A DNA stretch of 64,000 bases from Kordiimonas lipolytica (GTDB lineage: Bacteria > Pseudomonadota > Alphaproteobacteria > Sphingomonadales > Kordiimonadaceae), in contig NZ_LRUB01000017.1 of assembly GCF_001550065.1 (NCBI RefSeq), forward strand, positions 399,786-463,785. Reading direction: 5' to 3'. Below, piece by piece: positions 19,101 to 28,226 of the stretch. The position numbers were made by a program, and so were the translations under genes. How positions within the stretch are numbered: the stretch's first letter is position 1; the number at the start of each line of letters is the position of its first letter. The notes under the pieces were generated by a model, which worked only from the letters and a program-made list of their open reading frames with translations, was not told the origin of the DNA and ran no database searches.

Positions 19101-19261
19101 CCAGGCCAGGCCACTTCGATTTGCAGACCAGGAAAACGGACGGTCGGGAACATTTCCCGTTCCATGGAGAAGTAGCCAACGATACCGGCCAAGAAGATAC
19201 CGATCATCAGCAGGTTGGCAGCAACGGAATTGCGTGCCCACCATTCAATAAGCTTATTCAT
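16133..19261 (-). CDS. RND efflux transporter inner-membrane permease
   Basis: The product is 1042 residues, the normal length for AcrB/MexB-like HAE-RND pumps. The N-terminal transmembrane helix ('NLLMIGIFLAGIVGYFSM') and the large periplasmic porter loop are followed by TM4 with the proton-relay pair in 'LGIVVDDAIVVGES'. The second porter loop and last TM bundle ('GVVINDNLVLMDYCN') complete the duplicated fold. It should work as a trimer with the adaptor encoded 12 bases upstream and an outer-membrane channel that is not in this window. Substrates are unknown: drugs, bile-like compounds or metabolites. Confidence 0.93.
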   Translation of the reverse strand: MNKLIEWWARNSVAANLLMIGIFLAGIVGYFSMEREMFPTVRFPGLQIEVAWPGASPVEIEEQIVARVEESVRDLDNIQWVRSTSQEGFGGIYILAEENVDFTQFMNDVKIRVDSISSFPRDIEPPRVQQWVNRDEYIRIAVHGDLGERELKRLAEKLRREAAQLDAVNLVELFGVRNEEVSIEVSEEQLRRYNLSFAQVANAIRNNSLNSSSGTVRTSAGEFNITTRNMADNKHDFASIIVRQTNDGGTIRVGDVATVIDGFEDNEILATLNGEPAVLLQVMTTETMDIVTASQSVNKWIKERTESLPTGAKLTLWTDNNEAFQGRMETIGGSAFWGLILVLIVLMLTLRPIVAFWVSIGIATAYAGAFVFLPALGVSINMLSTFAFLLVLGIVVDDAIVVGESIHSESQKTGGGITASVFGTQLVAKPVIFAVLTTIIAFLPWVAVGGNTAEFTRHITWVVVTALTFSLVESLLILPAHLSHLKPRTNLGRFSRFQKKISGGITNFAQRHYRGIGEWAVNRRYLTFSIFIFVLIVGFALNSLGYIKQGWDPEFDSDEIRVNVTMPEGASYNRALEILEQLQNAEKALVEEVEQLSDGEGHLIENWYTRSRRDSVLAIVKLAPPEKREMTTKEAAIRLRELMGDVPDAKSVSVEYQDGNNSPGFELSVRHPDLDILRDAVDDLESQLRTYDALYDVRNNLSGASEEIRLELKPGAEKLGLTLADVSTQVRQAYYGVEAQRIPREGQDVKVMVRYPRESRRTIESLKDFRVRTSDGKEVPLLAIADLEYAPGITAINRWNMSRAARVSADLKTSVRDDIMKDLEKNFFPSWEKKYPGVNREPIGQAQGQQKFLIEIAKLYGMAFFIMYMMLAVAFKSYWQPFAIMIAIPYAIVGAFLGHLATDMTLGIFSYFGIAAAAGVVINDNLVLMDYCNKLRERGMKPIEAIVEAGVARFRPILLTSVTTFVGLVPMMLEQSIQAAFLKPVVVALAGGVLIAFFVTLLMVPALFAIGLDIGAMFRRLWAAIKRIFQGKPKKEAPAQAE

Positions 19262-19273
19262 GCTGGCCCCCTC

Positions 19274-20461
19274 TTAACGCGACGCGTTATCTAGGTTCTG
19301 TGCGCTACGCTCGATGGCCTGTACAGCCATACCTTCATACGCGGCGCGGACAGGCGACGTGACAACTTTATCGCCAGGCGCCACGCCTGCCGACACAAAG
19401 ACACGATCCACAGATGTCGACAGGACTTCGACAGTCTTGATTTCAAGCTTGTTGTCTTTGATCACATAGACCTTGTCTTCGCTCCTGAGAGCGTCGCGAG
19501 GCATCACCAGAGCATTCTGTGGCACAACCCCTTTGATCTCGGCATTGACAAACAGGCCGACAGCCATTGGCATGCCTTTTTCGTCTACTGAAAGGCCATA
19601 AGGGTCCAATACTTCGGCGACCGCATACATCAGTCGGGTTTGTTGATCCACCGAGGCATGGGTGCGCACAATGCGGCCCGTCCAAGTGTGAGCTTCACCG
19701 CCCATTGTCGCGCTGAAAGTCACAGCGGGCGCGTTGTCAGCGGTTGCGACGAAGCCAAGTGGCAGGTCAAGCTCAGTCAGTTGGCTATCGGTCAGCGGCA
19801 GGCGAACTTCCACTTTATCTGTTGCGAACACGCGGCCCAGTTCAGTGCCGACATTCACGAATTGGCCAACACCGACCTTGCGTTCCAGAACGCGGCCCGC
19901 AAAAGGCACCTTGATCTGGGTGCGGTCCAAATTCAGTTTGGCTTTTTCAAGGTCAGCTTCAGCTGCACGCAATTTCGCCTGGGCTTCGGCAACCTGTGGC
20001 TGGTTCAGGGCGAGGGGCGTTGGCTCGCCATCCTTAACCCAATCCTGCCACTGCTTTTTCTTGATGCGCGCATCTGCGAGCTCTTGCTCAAGCCTTACGC
20101 GGGCTTCAGCAACCCGGGCTTCCGCGCTGGTTACTGCCAGGCGGTAATCTGAGTCATCAATCTGGATCAGTGTGTCGCCTGCATGAAACCCGGCGCCTTC
20201 AGCAAACGACTCTGAAATCGAAATGATGCGCCCCGACACTTGTGGTGTCAGGTCTACCTCTGTTTTCGGGCGAACCTCGCCCTGTGTGCGCACAGACAAG
20301 GCAACGCGCTCTGCACGTACTTCGTCAACGTGCAGCGAAACGGGTCGCGGCGCTTCTTGTTTCTTTTCCGGGGCATCTTTGGCTGCAGCAAGTACCATAA
20401 CAGAACCAATGGCAGCCGCCAGCACCATTCCAGGTGCGGCAATCTTAAGAATCTTCCTCAC
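19274..20461 (-). CDS. RND efflux periplasmic adaptor (membrane fusion protein)
   Basis: The product is 395 residues. An N-terminal membrane anchor ('GMVLAAAIGSVMVLAAA') is followed by lipoyl/barrel-sandwich halves ('VSGRIISISESFAEGAGFHAGDTLIQID' and 'VPFAGRVLERKVGVGQFVNVG'), an alpha-hairpin rich in Ala/Glu/Lys (about 100-165), a beta-barrel and a membrane-proximal domain. GTG 20461 is chosen because GAGGA lies eight bases before it; a GTG 12 codons earlier falls inside a palindromic operator-like element. It is cotranscribed with the permease downstream. Confidence 0.9.
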   Translation of the reverse strand: MRKILKIAAPGMVLAAAIGSVMVLAAAKDAPEKKQEAPRPVSLHVDEVRAERVALSVRTQGEVRPKTEVDLTPQVSGRIISISESFAEGAGFHAGDTLIQIDDSDYRLAVTSAEARVAEARVRLEQELADARIKKKQWQDWVKDGEPTPLALNQPQVAEAQAKLRAAEADLEKAKLNLDRTQIKVPFAGRVLERKVGVGQFVNVGTELGRVFATDKVEVRLPLTDSQLTELDLPLGFVATADNAPAVTFSATMGGEAHTWTGRIVRTHASVDQQTRLMYAVAEVLDPYGLSVDEKGMPMAVGLFVNAEIKGVVPQNALVMPRDALRSEDKVYVIKDNKLEIKTVEVLSTSVDRVFVSAGVAPGDKVVTSPVRAAYEGMAVQAIERSAQNLDNASR

Positions 20462-20483
20462 GTCATCCTCGCGTTTTTTCTGT

Positions 20484-20547
20484 GTGACTTGCGTCACTTG
20501 TCGTTATTGTGTGGCTTATGCCACTTATATATCGTGGCTTATGCCAC
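20484..20547. promoter_or_regulatory. Three operator-like palindromes upstream of the RND operon
   Basis: Three inverted repeats of the form five-N4-five occur in a row: GTGACTTGCGTCAC (20484-20497), GTGGCTTATGCCAC (20511-20524) and an identical GTGGCTTATGCCAC (20534-20547). Their starts are 27 and 23 bases apart. The repeated unit extends to CTT on the right. They sit 23-86 bases before the adaptor start, where a dimeric repressor would bind. No regulator gene is adjacent, so it would act in trans. Confidence 0.6.
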
Positions 20548-20691
20548 TTGTTCTATGGTTTCCCATATATACTAATAAGATATAGTTTGTCACGGCATTA
20601 ATTTTAAGGGGAAAGCGGAAAAAGGGGCGAACTTTGTGCGACTTTTCGTCGTCTTTAGCAGGTGAATGCCATGCTTTAAGTCTGCTATGGT

Positions 20692-21429
20692 ATGGAAGAT
20701 TCAGAATGGGGCCAGATGCTGAATTCCGGGACATGCTTTGAAGTTACAGGCTTGACCAAGATTTATGGGGAAGGCTCGGCCCAGGTGCGCGCGCTCAGGG
20801 GTGTGGACCTGACAATCGAGATGGGCGAAGTGATCGTTCTTCTTGGGCCATCCGGCAGCGGCAAATCCACCCTTTTGAACATCCTTGGCGGGCTTGACAC
20901 GCCAACGGACGGACACGTTCTCTATAAGGGCAATGATTTGACCACCATGACCGACCGGGAACTCACCAGCTATCGGCGTGACAATATCGGGTTCGTTTTC
21001 CAGAACTACAATCTGATGCCCGGGCTAACGGCCGAGGAAAACGTGGAACTGGTGACCGAAATCGCGGCCCATCCGCTGAAGGCCGCAGACGCGCTTCATC
21101 TGGTTGGCCTTGGCGAGCGGCTCAAGCATTTCCCCAGCGAGCTTTCGGGCGGCGAGCAGCAGCGTGTGGCCATTGCGCGCGCCATCGCAAAGCGCCCTAG
21201 TGTGCTGTTCTGCGATGAACCAACCGGGGCACTTGATTCGACAACAAGCCTGAAAGTGCTGAATGCGCTGAACCGTGTCGTGGAGGAACTTGGCACCACC
21301 ATGCTGATGGTGACCCACCACCAGGGCATTGCGCCGCTGGCGCACCGGGTGCTGCATTTCAAGGATGGCAGCATCGACCGCGAAGTGGTTAACGAGACGC
21401 GCGCCAAGCCGGAGGATATCCATCTATGA
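20692..21429 (+). CDS. ABC transporter ATP-binding protein (MacB/LolD type)
   Basis: The product is 245 residues. It has Walker A GPSGSGKST (52-60), Q-loop 'FVFQNYNL', signature LSGGEQQ (151-157), Walker B VLFCDEP (171-177) and an H-loop in 'VTHH'. The sequence resembles the MacB/LolD/FtsE branch that powers mechanotransmission-type exporters. The start is not certain: ATG 20692 lacks a good Shine-Dalgarno sequence and ATG 20716 is an alternative. Its last codons overlap the permease start (ATGA). It forms a complete three-gene exporter with the permease and the adaptor. Confidence 0.92.
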   Translation: MEDSEWGQMLNSGTCFEVTGLTKIYGEGSAQVRALRGVDLTIEMGEVIVLLGPSGSGKSTLLNILGGLDTPTDGHVLYKGNDLTTMTDRELTSYRRDNIGFVFQNYNLMPGLTAEENVELVTEIAAHPLKAADALHLVGLGERLKHFPSELSGGEQQRVAIARAIAKRPSVLFCDEPTGALDSTTSLKVLNALNRVVEELGTTMLMVTHHQGIAPLAHRVLHFKDGSIDREVVNETRAKPEDIHL

Positions 21430-23810
21430 TCCGCAGCCGTCTCATCACGCTTTTCAAGCCACTGAACCGCAAGCTCCTGCGCGACATCAATCTGATGTGG
21501 GGCCAGGTGCTGGCCGTCAGCCTTGTGCTGGGGTGCGGGGTGGCCATCTATGTGATGATGAATGGCACGTTGGCATCACTCAAGGATACGCTGACGGCAT
21601 ACTATAGCCGCTACGCCATGGCTGACGTTTGGGCGCCCGCGCGTCGCGCGCCCCTGCAGGAGCTGGAGCATCTGAAGAACATCCCTGGCGTGCGGCTTGC
21701 CGAAGGCCGCATCGCTGTGGGCGGGATATTGGATATGCCGCTTGAGGCGGAGCCTGTGCGTGCAAAAATCGTGTCCCTGCCGGATGGCCGGATGCCGCGT
21801 ATCAACTCGCTTTACCTCAAGGCTGGAAGCCTGCCCGAGCATAGTTCCGAGCAGGTGGTGATAGCGGACGACTTCGCCGAAGCTCACAATCTGCGTGTGG
21901 GTGATCAGATCGCGGCGACGCTCTATGGTGTCAGGCGAACGCTCAAGATTTCCGGCATTGCGCTGGCGCCTGAGTTTATCTACTCGATCGCGCCTGGCGA
22001 AATGATCCCCAATGCCCGGCGCTATGCCATCATGTGGATGGGGTATGAGGCACTGGGGCATGCCTACAATATGGATGGCGCCTTCAATGAAGCTGTCTTT
22101 CTGTTGGATCGCAGCGCCAGCGTGCCTGAAGTGCTGGCAAAAATCGACGTTGTTTTGGACCGCTATGGCGGTATCGGCGCCTACCACCGTGACGATCAGC
22201 TGTCGGACGAATTCCTGCAAAGCGAGTTTACCCAGCTTGATACGCTTGGCGGCTTGTTGCCGCCGATCTTCCTGGGGGTGGCCGCTTTTTTGCTGAATAT
22301 GGTGGTGACCCGGATCGTGGAGCAGGAGCGCGAACAGATCGGCCTGATGAAGGCTTTCGGTTACCGCCCGGCGGCGATTGTCTGGCACTATTTGCGTTTT
22401 GCTGGAATCATCGTGCTTCTTGGCGTGCTCGGGGGCTGGTTTGCGGGATACCGCATGGGGGGCGGCATGGCCAGCATCTATCAGGACTTTTACAAGTTCC
22501 CGATTTTGATCTTCGATCCCGGTGTGGGGATTTATCTGCGGGCGGCTGTGTTCGCTGTCGTTGCTGGCGTGCTTGGTGTGCTGCTGGCTGTCAGGAAGAC
22601 CATTTCGCTCAGGCCTGCGGTTGCCATGGCGCCGCCGCCCCCGACCGACTACAGCAAGCTTGGCTCGTTCGCCTCAAGGGCGCGCTGGATGGACCAGGGG
22701 ATGCGCATGATTGTGCGTCACATCGCGCGCTGGCCCGGCCGTTCGTCCCTGACCTGCCTTGGGGTGGCCATGGGCATGGCTATCATGATCGGTGCGCAAA
22801 GTGGCCAGGATGCGGTTAACCTCATGATCGCGACACAGTTCGAACTTGTCAGCCGGCAGGATCTTACGGTTGCTTTCACCGAAAAACAGGACCCGGTGGT
22901 TATCAATGACCTGATGGCGCTAGACGGCGTGATCGCAGCGGAACCTTTCCTGTCCGCGCCTTCAACTATCAAATATGGCCACCGTTATCGCCACCAGGGG
23001 GTGATGGGGGTGGTGCAGAACGCTGATCTGAATGTGTTGATCAATGAGAATGACCAGGCTGTCAATCCCGCCCCCCGTGGGGTGACCTTATCCGACAGCC
23101 TGGCAACAGCGCTTGCTGCAAAACCAGGTGATATGGTGACGATTGATTTCAAGGATGGGCTGAGGAAATCAGAACGTCTGCCGGTGATGAAGGTGGTGCC
23201 CACCTATCTGGGCACACCCGCCTATATGGATATCGATGACCTGTCGGCGCTGTTGCGGGAAGGCGACCGCGTGTCAGGAGCTTATCTGATGGTGGATGCG
23301 CGCGAGCAGAACAGAATCTACAGCCTGCTGAAGGATATGCCCACAGTGGCGGCAGTGTCGACGAACCAGTCGTCGCGGAAGTCCATGGCTGACACGATGG
23401 ATGAAACCATGGGCACCATGACCTTCTTCAACTCGCTCTTTGCTAGCCTGATCGCCATCGGCGTGGTTTTTTCAGGTGCGCGCATATCCTTTTATGAGCG
23501 CCAGCGAGAGATTGCGAGCTTGCGCGTCCTTGGTTTCACGGTTGGCGAAGTGAATGCCGTCCTTCTGGGTGAACTGGCGGTGCTGACCTTCCTGGCGCTG
23601 CCGATCGGTGCCTTCCTGGGGTATCAGCTTGCGCTCTTTATCCATTCGAGCATGAGCAGCGAGCTGTTCCGCGTTCCGACAACAGTTTCCAACTGGTCGT
23701 TTGCATATGCGACGACCGTGATTATTCTGGCAGCGGTCGTATCTGCCGCCGTGATTGCAAGACAAGTGGCCAAGCTGAATTTGGTTATGGCCCTGAAAAC
23801 GCGCGAATAA
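21426..23810 (+). CDS. ABC transporter permease, duplicated FtsX domains
   Basis: The product is 794 residues. One N-terminal membrane helix (about 30-50) is followed by a large extracytoplasmic domain and a first FtsX block of three helices (about 275-390, 'LLPPIFLGVAAFLLNMVV...'). A second helix and extracytoplasmic domain come next (about 430-640). The second FtsX block ('FNSLFASLIAIGVVFSGARI', 'ASLRVLGFTVGEV', 'AVVSAAVIARQV') ends the chain. This duplicated layout is that of LolC-related or unassigned macrolide/lipoprotein exporters. It overlaps the ATPase gene by four bases. Confidence 0.9.
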   Translation: MIRSRLITLFKPLNRKLLRDINLMWGQVLAVSLVLGCGVAIYVMMNGTLASLKDTLTAYYSRYAMADVWAPARRAPLQELEHLKNIPGVRLAEGRIAVGGILDMPLEAEPVRAKIVSLPDGRMPRINSLYLKAGSLPEHSSEQVVIADDFAEAHNLRVGDQIAATLYGVRRTLKISGIALAPEFIYSIAPGEMIPNARRYAIMWMGYEALGHAYNMDGAFNEAVFLLDRSASVPEVLAKIDVVLDRYGGIGAYHRDDQLSDEFLQSEFTQLDTLGGLLPPIFLGVAAFLLNMVVTRIVEQEREQIGLMKAFGYRPAAIVWHYLRFAGIIVLLGVLGGWFAGYRMGGGMASIYQDFYKFPILIFDPGVGIYLRAAVFAVVAGVLGVLLAVRKTISLRPAVAMAPPPPTDYSKLGSFASRARWMDQGMRMIVRHIARWPGRSSLTCLGVAMGMAIMIGAQSGQDAVNLMIATQFELVSRQDLTVAFTEKQDPVVINDLMALDGVIAAEPFLSAPSTIKYGHRYRHQGVMGVVQNADLNVLINENDQAVNPAPRGVTLSDSLATALAAKPGDMVTIDFKDGLRKSERLPVMKVVPTYLGTPAYMDIDDLSALLREGDRVSGAYLMVDAREQNRIYSLLKDMPTVAAVSTNQSSRKSMADTMDETMGTMTFFNSLFASLIAIGVVFSGARISFYERQREIASLRVLGFTVGEVNAVLLGELAVLTFLALPIGAFLGYQLALFIHSSMSSELFRVPTTVSNWSFAYATTVIILAAVVSAAVIARQVAKLNLVMALKTRE

Positions 23811-23840
23811 TGATAAAGCGTGAACGGAGAGGAAAATAAA

Positions 23841-25046
23841 ATGGCTGCACCGCGTGCGCGCACAATCATGTTTACCGCCATGGGGGCACTTGTCCTGGCG
23901 TTTCTGATATTCGCTTTCCGGCCTGAACCCTTGCATGTGGAAGCGGGAGCCGCGTCACGTGGGCCAATGCAGATTTCAATCACGGATGATGGCCGCACGC
24001 GGGTGAAGGAACTTTATGTGGTTTCGGCACCGATTGCCGGGCGGGTGCTGCGGCTTGAGCCGGAAGTGGGTGACCGTGTGGTTGCCGGTGAAACGCTTCT
24101 GGCGACTATGCTGCCCTCAGGCCCTGCCTTCCTTGACGAACGCCGCCAGAAAGAGGCGGAAGCCGCAGTGGAAGCCGCGCGCGCGGCGCTTGAACTTGCG
24201 CAGGCCAGCGTCAGCAAGGCAGAGGCCGAGGTGGATTACGCGCAAGCTGAAATCAAACGCACAGAAACGCTGGTGGCCAGCAATACGGCTAGCCCGGCAG
24301 CTCTTGACCGCGCGCAGCTCGCGTTCCGAACGGCGGCTGCCCAGCTTGATACTGCCAAATCCAGCGTCCGTATGCGCCGGGCCGATGTCGCGGTGGCGGA
24401 AGCCGCGCTCATTGGGCCGGACCAGGCAGACGGCGCGGGTGGCGGTGTGGTGCAGATCAATGCGCCGATTAGCGGAGCTGTTCTGGCGCTAAGCCATGAA
24501 AGCGAAGGTGTTGTCGCTGTCGGAACCCCGCTTCTGGAACTTGGCGACCCGCAAGACATTGAAATCGTGGCAGACTTTCTGTCGCATCAGGCAGTACAAG
24601 TTAAGCCCGGTGCGCACGTGATGGTGGAAGGCTGGGGTGGTGAGCCACTGTCGGGCCATGTGCGTCTGGTGGAGCCCAAAGGATTCACAAAGTTTTCGGC
24701 GCTCGGCATTGAAGAGCAGCGGGTGAACATAATCATCGATTTTGACGATGCGTCACGGGAACAACTGGGCCAGCTCGGGCATGGGTTCCGTGTCGAGCCA
24801 CGCATCATTTTGTGGGAAGGGGAGAATGTCCTCCAGGTGCCCACAAGCGCCCTGTTTCGCAAGGGCGAAAGCTGGGCGGTTTTCCGTATCATCGACGATA
24901 CGGCAGTGCTGACCGAAGTTGAAGTTGGTCGCATGAACGACCGCGAGGCTGAAATAATGGGTGGACTAACTGACGGGGAAACCGTGGTCCTGCATCCTGC
25001 GGATGTCCTCGAAGACGGCATGTCGGTAACTATTCATGTTCAATAA
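23841..25046 (+). CDS. Periplasmic adaptor (HlyD/MacA-like) of the ABC exporter
   Basis: The product is 401 residues. A signal anchor (about 10-30, 'FTAMGALVLAFLIFAF') is followed by a barrel-sandwich half ('VSAPIAGRVLRLEPEVGDRV'), an Ala/Glu-rich coiled coil (about 95-190), a second half ('INAPISGAVLALSHESEGVV') and a beta-barrel. ATG 23841 has GGAGAGGA upstream; an in-frame GTG at 23820 is less likely. With the two preceding genes it makes a tripartite exporter needing a TolC-type outer channel encoded elsewhere. No substrate can be inferred. Confidence 0.9.
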   Translation: MAAPRARTIMFTAMGALVLAFLIFAFRPEPLHVEAGAASRGPMQISITDDGRTRVKELYVVSAPIAGRVLRLEPEVGDRVVAGETLLATMLPSGPAFLDERRQKEAEAAVEAARAALELAQASVSKAEAEVDYAQAEIKRTETLVASNTASPAALDRAQLAFRTAAAQLDTAKSSVRMRRADVAVAEAALIGPDQADGAGGGVVQINAPISGAVLALSHESEGVVAVGTPLLELGDPQDIEIVADFLSHQAVQVKPGAHVMVEGWGGEPLSGHVRLVEPKGFTKFSALGIEEQRVNIIIDFDDASREQLGQLGHGFRVEPRIILWEGENVLQVPTSALFRKGESWAVFRIIDDTAVLTEVEVGRMNDREAEIMGGLTDGETVVLHPADVLEDGMSVTIHVQ

Positions 25047-25173
25047 CAGATGGTTACTGGGCATTCTGTTCAATGATAAAGCCTGTCAGGCAAATGAACT
25101 TAAGTAACCATTGTCATTGCAATTTTCTGCCCTGAATCTATGATTTCTGGTGAACCAGTTGTGAGGATTCAGG

Positions 25174-26745
25174 GTGACGACCAGTTTTCAGAACAAAAAG
25201 GGCCAGCCGAAGGAGGCGCACTTGGACACAGACCAGGGCGTAACGTCGTCTGACGACCTCTCCGCAGTAATGGATTTGCTGACGGAAGGCGTGATCGTAC
25301 GCCGCGAAGCAGAGGTCCTTTTTGTCAATGAGGCCTTGCGAAGGCTAATGGGCTTCGAAGGCCCGAAAGAAGACATGCTGAAAGAGCCGATGGAACATTG
25401 GCTTCACCCCGAAGACTATAAGCGGATCGAAGACTATTACGCCCAGCGCATTGGGGGCGGTGATGCGCCTGATAGCTATGAAGCCCGGATACTGAGGGCG
25501 GATGGTGAGGTTCGCTGGTGTTCCTTTCGCGCAGCCCAGATCATATGGGAAGGAAAACCGGCGGTCACAGCATCGCTGACCGATATCACCGACAAGCGTG
25601 AAACCGAACAGGCCTACGCCCAATCTGAACGCAAGTTCCGCAACATCTTCAACCTGACGCCCGAGGTGATGATCATATCAAGCCTCGTGGACGGGAAGAT
25701 ACTGGATGTGAACCCGGCATTCCTGAATGTTTTTGGGCGTCGGCGCGATGATGTGATCGGCAAGACATCGGCTGAGCTGGATATCTGGGCAGATACTACG
25801 TTCCTTGGCCGCTTTGTCGAGGAACTGAAGATGAATGCTTCGATGACTGACGTGCCCACCACAGTAAAAACGCGTGGCAACCTGATCCGTCATTTCCGAC
25901 TGTTTGCGCAAAAGATCGAGCGCGACGAAGAGCCGATGCTGTTGATGATTGGTCGGGATGTCACTGAAGATCTGACGCAGGCACAGGAGCTTCAGCGCAG
26001 CAAGGATTCAGCCGAACTCGCGAACCGCGCCAAGTCTGAGTTTCTCGCGAACATGAGCCATGAGCTGAGAACGCCCCTGAACGCGATCCTTGGGTTTGCG
26101 GAGATCATCAAGGAAGAGATGATCGGCCCTTTGGGGACACCGCGATACGCTGAATATGCCAAGGATATTCACGAAAGCGGCACGCACCTTTTGTCAATCA
26201 TCAACGACATCCTTGACCTGTCGAAGGTGGAAGCTGGACGCCTTGAAGCCTACCTGACCTGGGTTGACCCGCTTGAAAACCTTGAGATGTGCATCAACCT
26301 GGTGCAGCAGCGCGCCCGCGAGGCGGAACTGAAGCTGAGCTATGAATTTGACGATGACATTCTTCTGGAGGCTGATGATCGGCTGATCAAGCAGATCGCC
26401 CTCAACCTTCTGTCGAATGCGATCAAATTCACAGAACCTGGCGGCAGTGTGGTGATGAAACTTGAGAAAACGGCCCCCGGTGGTCTGTGCCTCAGTGTTG
26501 AAGATACGGGCATCGGCATGACGGGGGAGGAGATCAAGATCGCAAAACGCCCGTTCGGCCAGGTGGACAGCAGCCTCAGCCGCCGTCACGAAGGGTCGGG
26601 TCTTGGCTTGCCGCTGATCTCTGCTTTTGCAGAAAAGCTTAGCGCCACCATGACGATTGACAGCCAGCCCGGTGTCGGCACGCGCGTCAGTATTGTCTTC
26701 CCGCCTTTCAAAGTGCGCTCGAAAGGCAAAGACAAAGACGATTAA
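25174..26745 (+). CDS. Cytoplasmic PAS-PAS sensor histidine kinase
   Basis: The product is 523 residues from a GTG start with GAGGA upstream. There are no membrane segments. Two PAS domains (about 30-142 and 150-268) precede a HisKA dimerisation domain with phospho-acceptor His296 ([15 protein letters not shown]) and a HATPase domain with N box 'NLLSNAIKFT', G1 'DTGIGM' and G2 'GSGLGL'. No receiver domain and no response-regulator gene are nearby, so it is an orphan kinase. The kinase core closely resembles that of the gene at 31272. A terminator follows. Confidence 0.92.
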   Translation: MTTSFQNKKGQPKEAHLDTDQGVTSSDDLSAVMDLLTEGVIVRREAEVLFVNEALRRLMGFEGPKEDMLKEPMEHWLHPEDYKRIEDYYAQRIGGGDAPDSYEARILRADGEVRWCSFRAAQIIWEGKPAVTASLTDITDKRETEQAYAQSERKFRNIFNLTPEVMIISSLVDGKILDVNPAFLNVFGRRRDDVIGKTSAELDIWADTTFLGRFVEELKMNASMTDVPTTVKTRGNLIRHFRLFAQKIERDEEPMLLMIGRDVTEDLTQAQELQRSKDSAELANRAKSEFLANMSHELRTPLNAILGFAEIIKEEMIGPLGTPRYAEYAKDIHESGTHLLSIINDILDLSKVEAGRLEAYLTWVDPLENLEMCINLVQQRAREAELKLSYEFDDDILLEADDRLIKQIALNLLSNAIKFTEPGGSVVMKLEKTAPGGLCLSVEDTGIGMTGEEIKIAKRPFGQVDSSLSRRHEGSGLGLPLISAFAEKLSATMTIDSQPGVGTRVSIVFPPFKVRSKGKDKDD

Positions 26746-26774
26746 GGCGCTTTTGCGTGGCAATGCAGCAATTT

Positions 26775-26806
26775 AAAAAGCCGGCTTCTGAGGCCGGCTT
26801 TTGTGT
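26775..26806. terminator. Bidirectional terminator between histidine kinase and purD
   Basis: AAAAAGCCGGC and GCCGGCTTTTG pair around TTCTGAG. It lies between two convergent genes and can serve both. Confidence 0.85.
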
Positions 26807-26820
26807 GTTTTGGATAGGGG

Positions 26821-28101
26821 CTACTGGGCCTTTTCGCGCTCAACCGCCCGCCAGCCGATGTCGCGGCGACAGAAGCCACCGGGCCAGTTCACGGTGTCGA
26901 CAGCTTCATAGGCTGTTTTCTGCGCTTCGGTCACAGTTGCGCCAAGGGCTGTCACATTCAGCACACGGCCACCGTTTGCCACCAGGATACCTTCTTCAAG
27001 CTTGGTGCCCGCATGGAACACGGTGGCGCCGGTTTTCCGTTCGGCTGCCTTGATGCCGCTGATCTCATCGCCCTTTTGGTAGCTGCCGGGATAGCCCTTG
27101 GTGGCCATCACCACGGTCAGCGCTACATCATCGCGCCATTCTACTGTACAGTCGTCCAATTCGCCCTTGGCGCTTGCCAGCAGCAGCGGAACGAAATCAC
27201 TTTTCATCCGGGACATCAGCACCTGGCACTCAGGGTCGCCGAAGCGTACGTTATATTCGATCAGTTTCGGGCCCTCTGCTGTAATCATGAGCCCTGCGAA
27301 AAACACACCCCGGAAGGGATGGCCCATGTCGGCCATGGCCTTGACGGTGGGGTTGATGATCTCATTCATCACACGGTCGCACATATCGTCTGTCATAACC
27401 GGTGCCGGGCTGTAGGCGCCCATGCCGCCGGTGTTGGGGCCTGTATCGCCTTCGCCCACGGCCTTGTGATCCTGGGCGGTTGCCAGCGCCAGCGTGTTTT
27501 GCCCGTCGCACAGCACGAAGAAGCTGGCTTCCTCGCCGGTCAGGAATTCTTCTACCACCACTTCGGCACCGGCATCACCAAAAGCGCCGCCGAAAATATC
27601 GTCGATAGCAGCAAAGGCTTCTTCAACTGTTTGCGCCAGGATGACGCCCTTACCCGCCGCAAGGCCATCTGCCTTCACGACAATCGGGGCACCCTGTTTT
27701 TCAACATAGGCCTTCGCGTCTGCAGCCGATTTGAACCGGCCATAGGCGGCGGTAGGGATGTCATATTTGGCGCACACGTCCTTGGTGAAGCCTTTGGAGC
27801 CTTCAAGCTGCGCGGCCCCTGCGGTGGGGCCGAATGCCAGGATGTCGGCCTCCGTCAGTGCATCCACAAGGCCTGCGACCAGTGGGTCCTCGGGGCCGAC
27901 CACGACAAAATCAATCGCCATCTCGCGGCAGAAACTGATCACAGCGTCAAAGTCTTTGGCGTCCAGCGGTACGCAGGCAGCTACATCGGCGATGCCGCCG
28001 TTACCGGGCGCACAATAGAGCGTATCCACCAACGGGCTCTGGGCAATTTTCCAGCAAAGGGCATGTTCGCGGCCACCTGAGCCGATGACGAGAATGTTCA
28101 T
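26821..28101 (-). CDS. purD: Phosphoribosylamine-glycine ligase (GAR synthetase)
   Basis: The product is 426 residues, the normal PurD length. The N-terminal '[18 protein letters not shown]' is diagnostic, followed by '[13 protein letters not shown]', the ATP-grasp region '[15 protein letters not shown]' and '[10 protein letters not shown]'. It joins 5-phosphoribosylamine and glycine with ATP in purine synthesis. It is divergent from xseA with a 125-base gap, a common alphaproteobacterial arrangement. Confidence 0.97.
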   Translation of the reverse strand: MNILVIGSGGREHALCWKIAQSPLVDTLYCAPGNGGIADVAACVPLDAKDFDAVISFCREMAIDFVVVGPEDPLVAGLVDALTEADILAFGPTAGAAQLEGSKGFTKDVCAKYDIPTAAYGRFKSAADAKAYVEKQGAPIVVKADGLAAGKGVILAQTVEEAFAAIDDIFGGAFGDAGAEVVVEEFLTGEEASFFVLCDGQNTLALATAQDHKAVGEGDTGPNTGGMGAYSPAPVMTDDMCDRVMNEIINPTVKAMADMGHPFRGVFFAGLMITAEGPKLIEYNVRFGDPECQVLMSRMKSDFVPLLLASAKGELDDCTVEWRDDVALTVVMATKGYPGSYQKGDEISGIKAAERKTGATVFHAGTKLEEGILVANGGRVLNVTALGATVTEAQKTAYEAVDTVNWPGGFCRRDIGWRAVEREKAQ

Positions 28102-28226
28102 TTTTTATCCAGTCATATGATGGTTGCTTGAAGGCTGCCCCCTTGTATCATAGGTTCCTGAGCACTCAAGCCTGAACTGGGGCAAATCCATCAGGTGCGG
28201 CAAAAAAGTAAGGGAGCATCGCGGCA

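Noticed and set aside
25051..25110. Inverted repeat TGGTTACT/AGTAACCA as a terminator of the ABC operon
   Set aside because: Arms are short, the loop is over 40 bases and no T run follows.
27013..28080. 355-codon plus-strand frame opposite purD
   Set aside because: Shadow of purD; its composition is His/Ala/Gly-rich as expected of an antisense frame.
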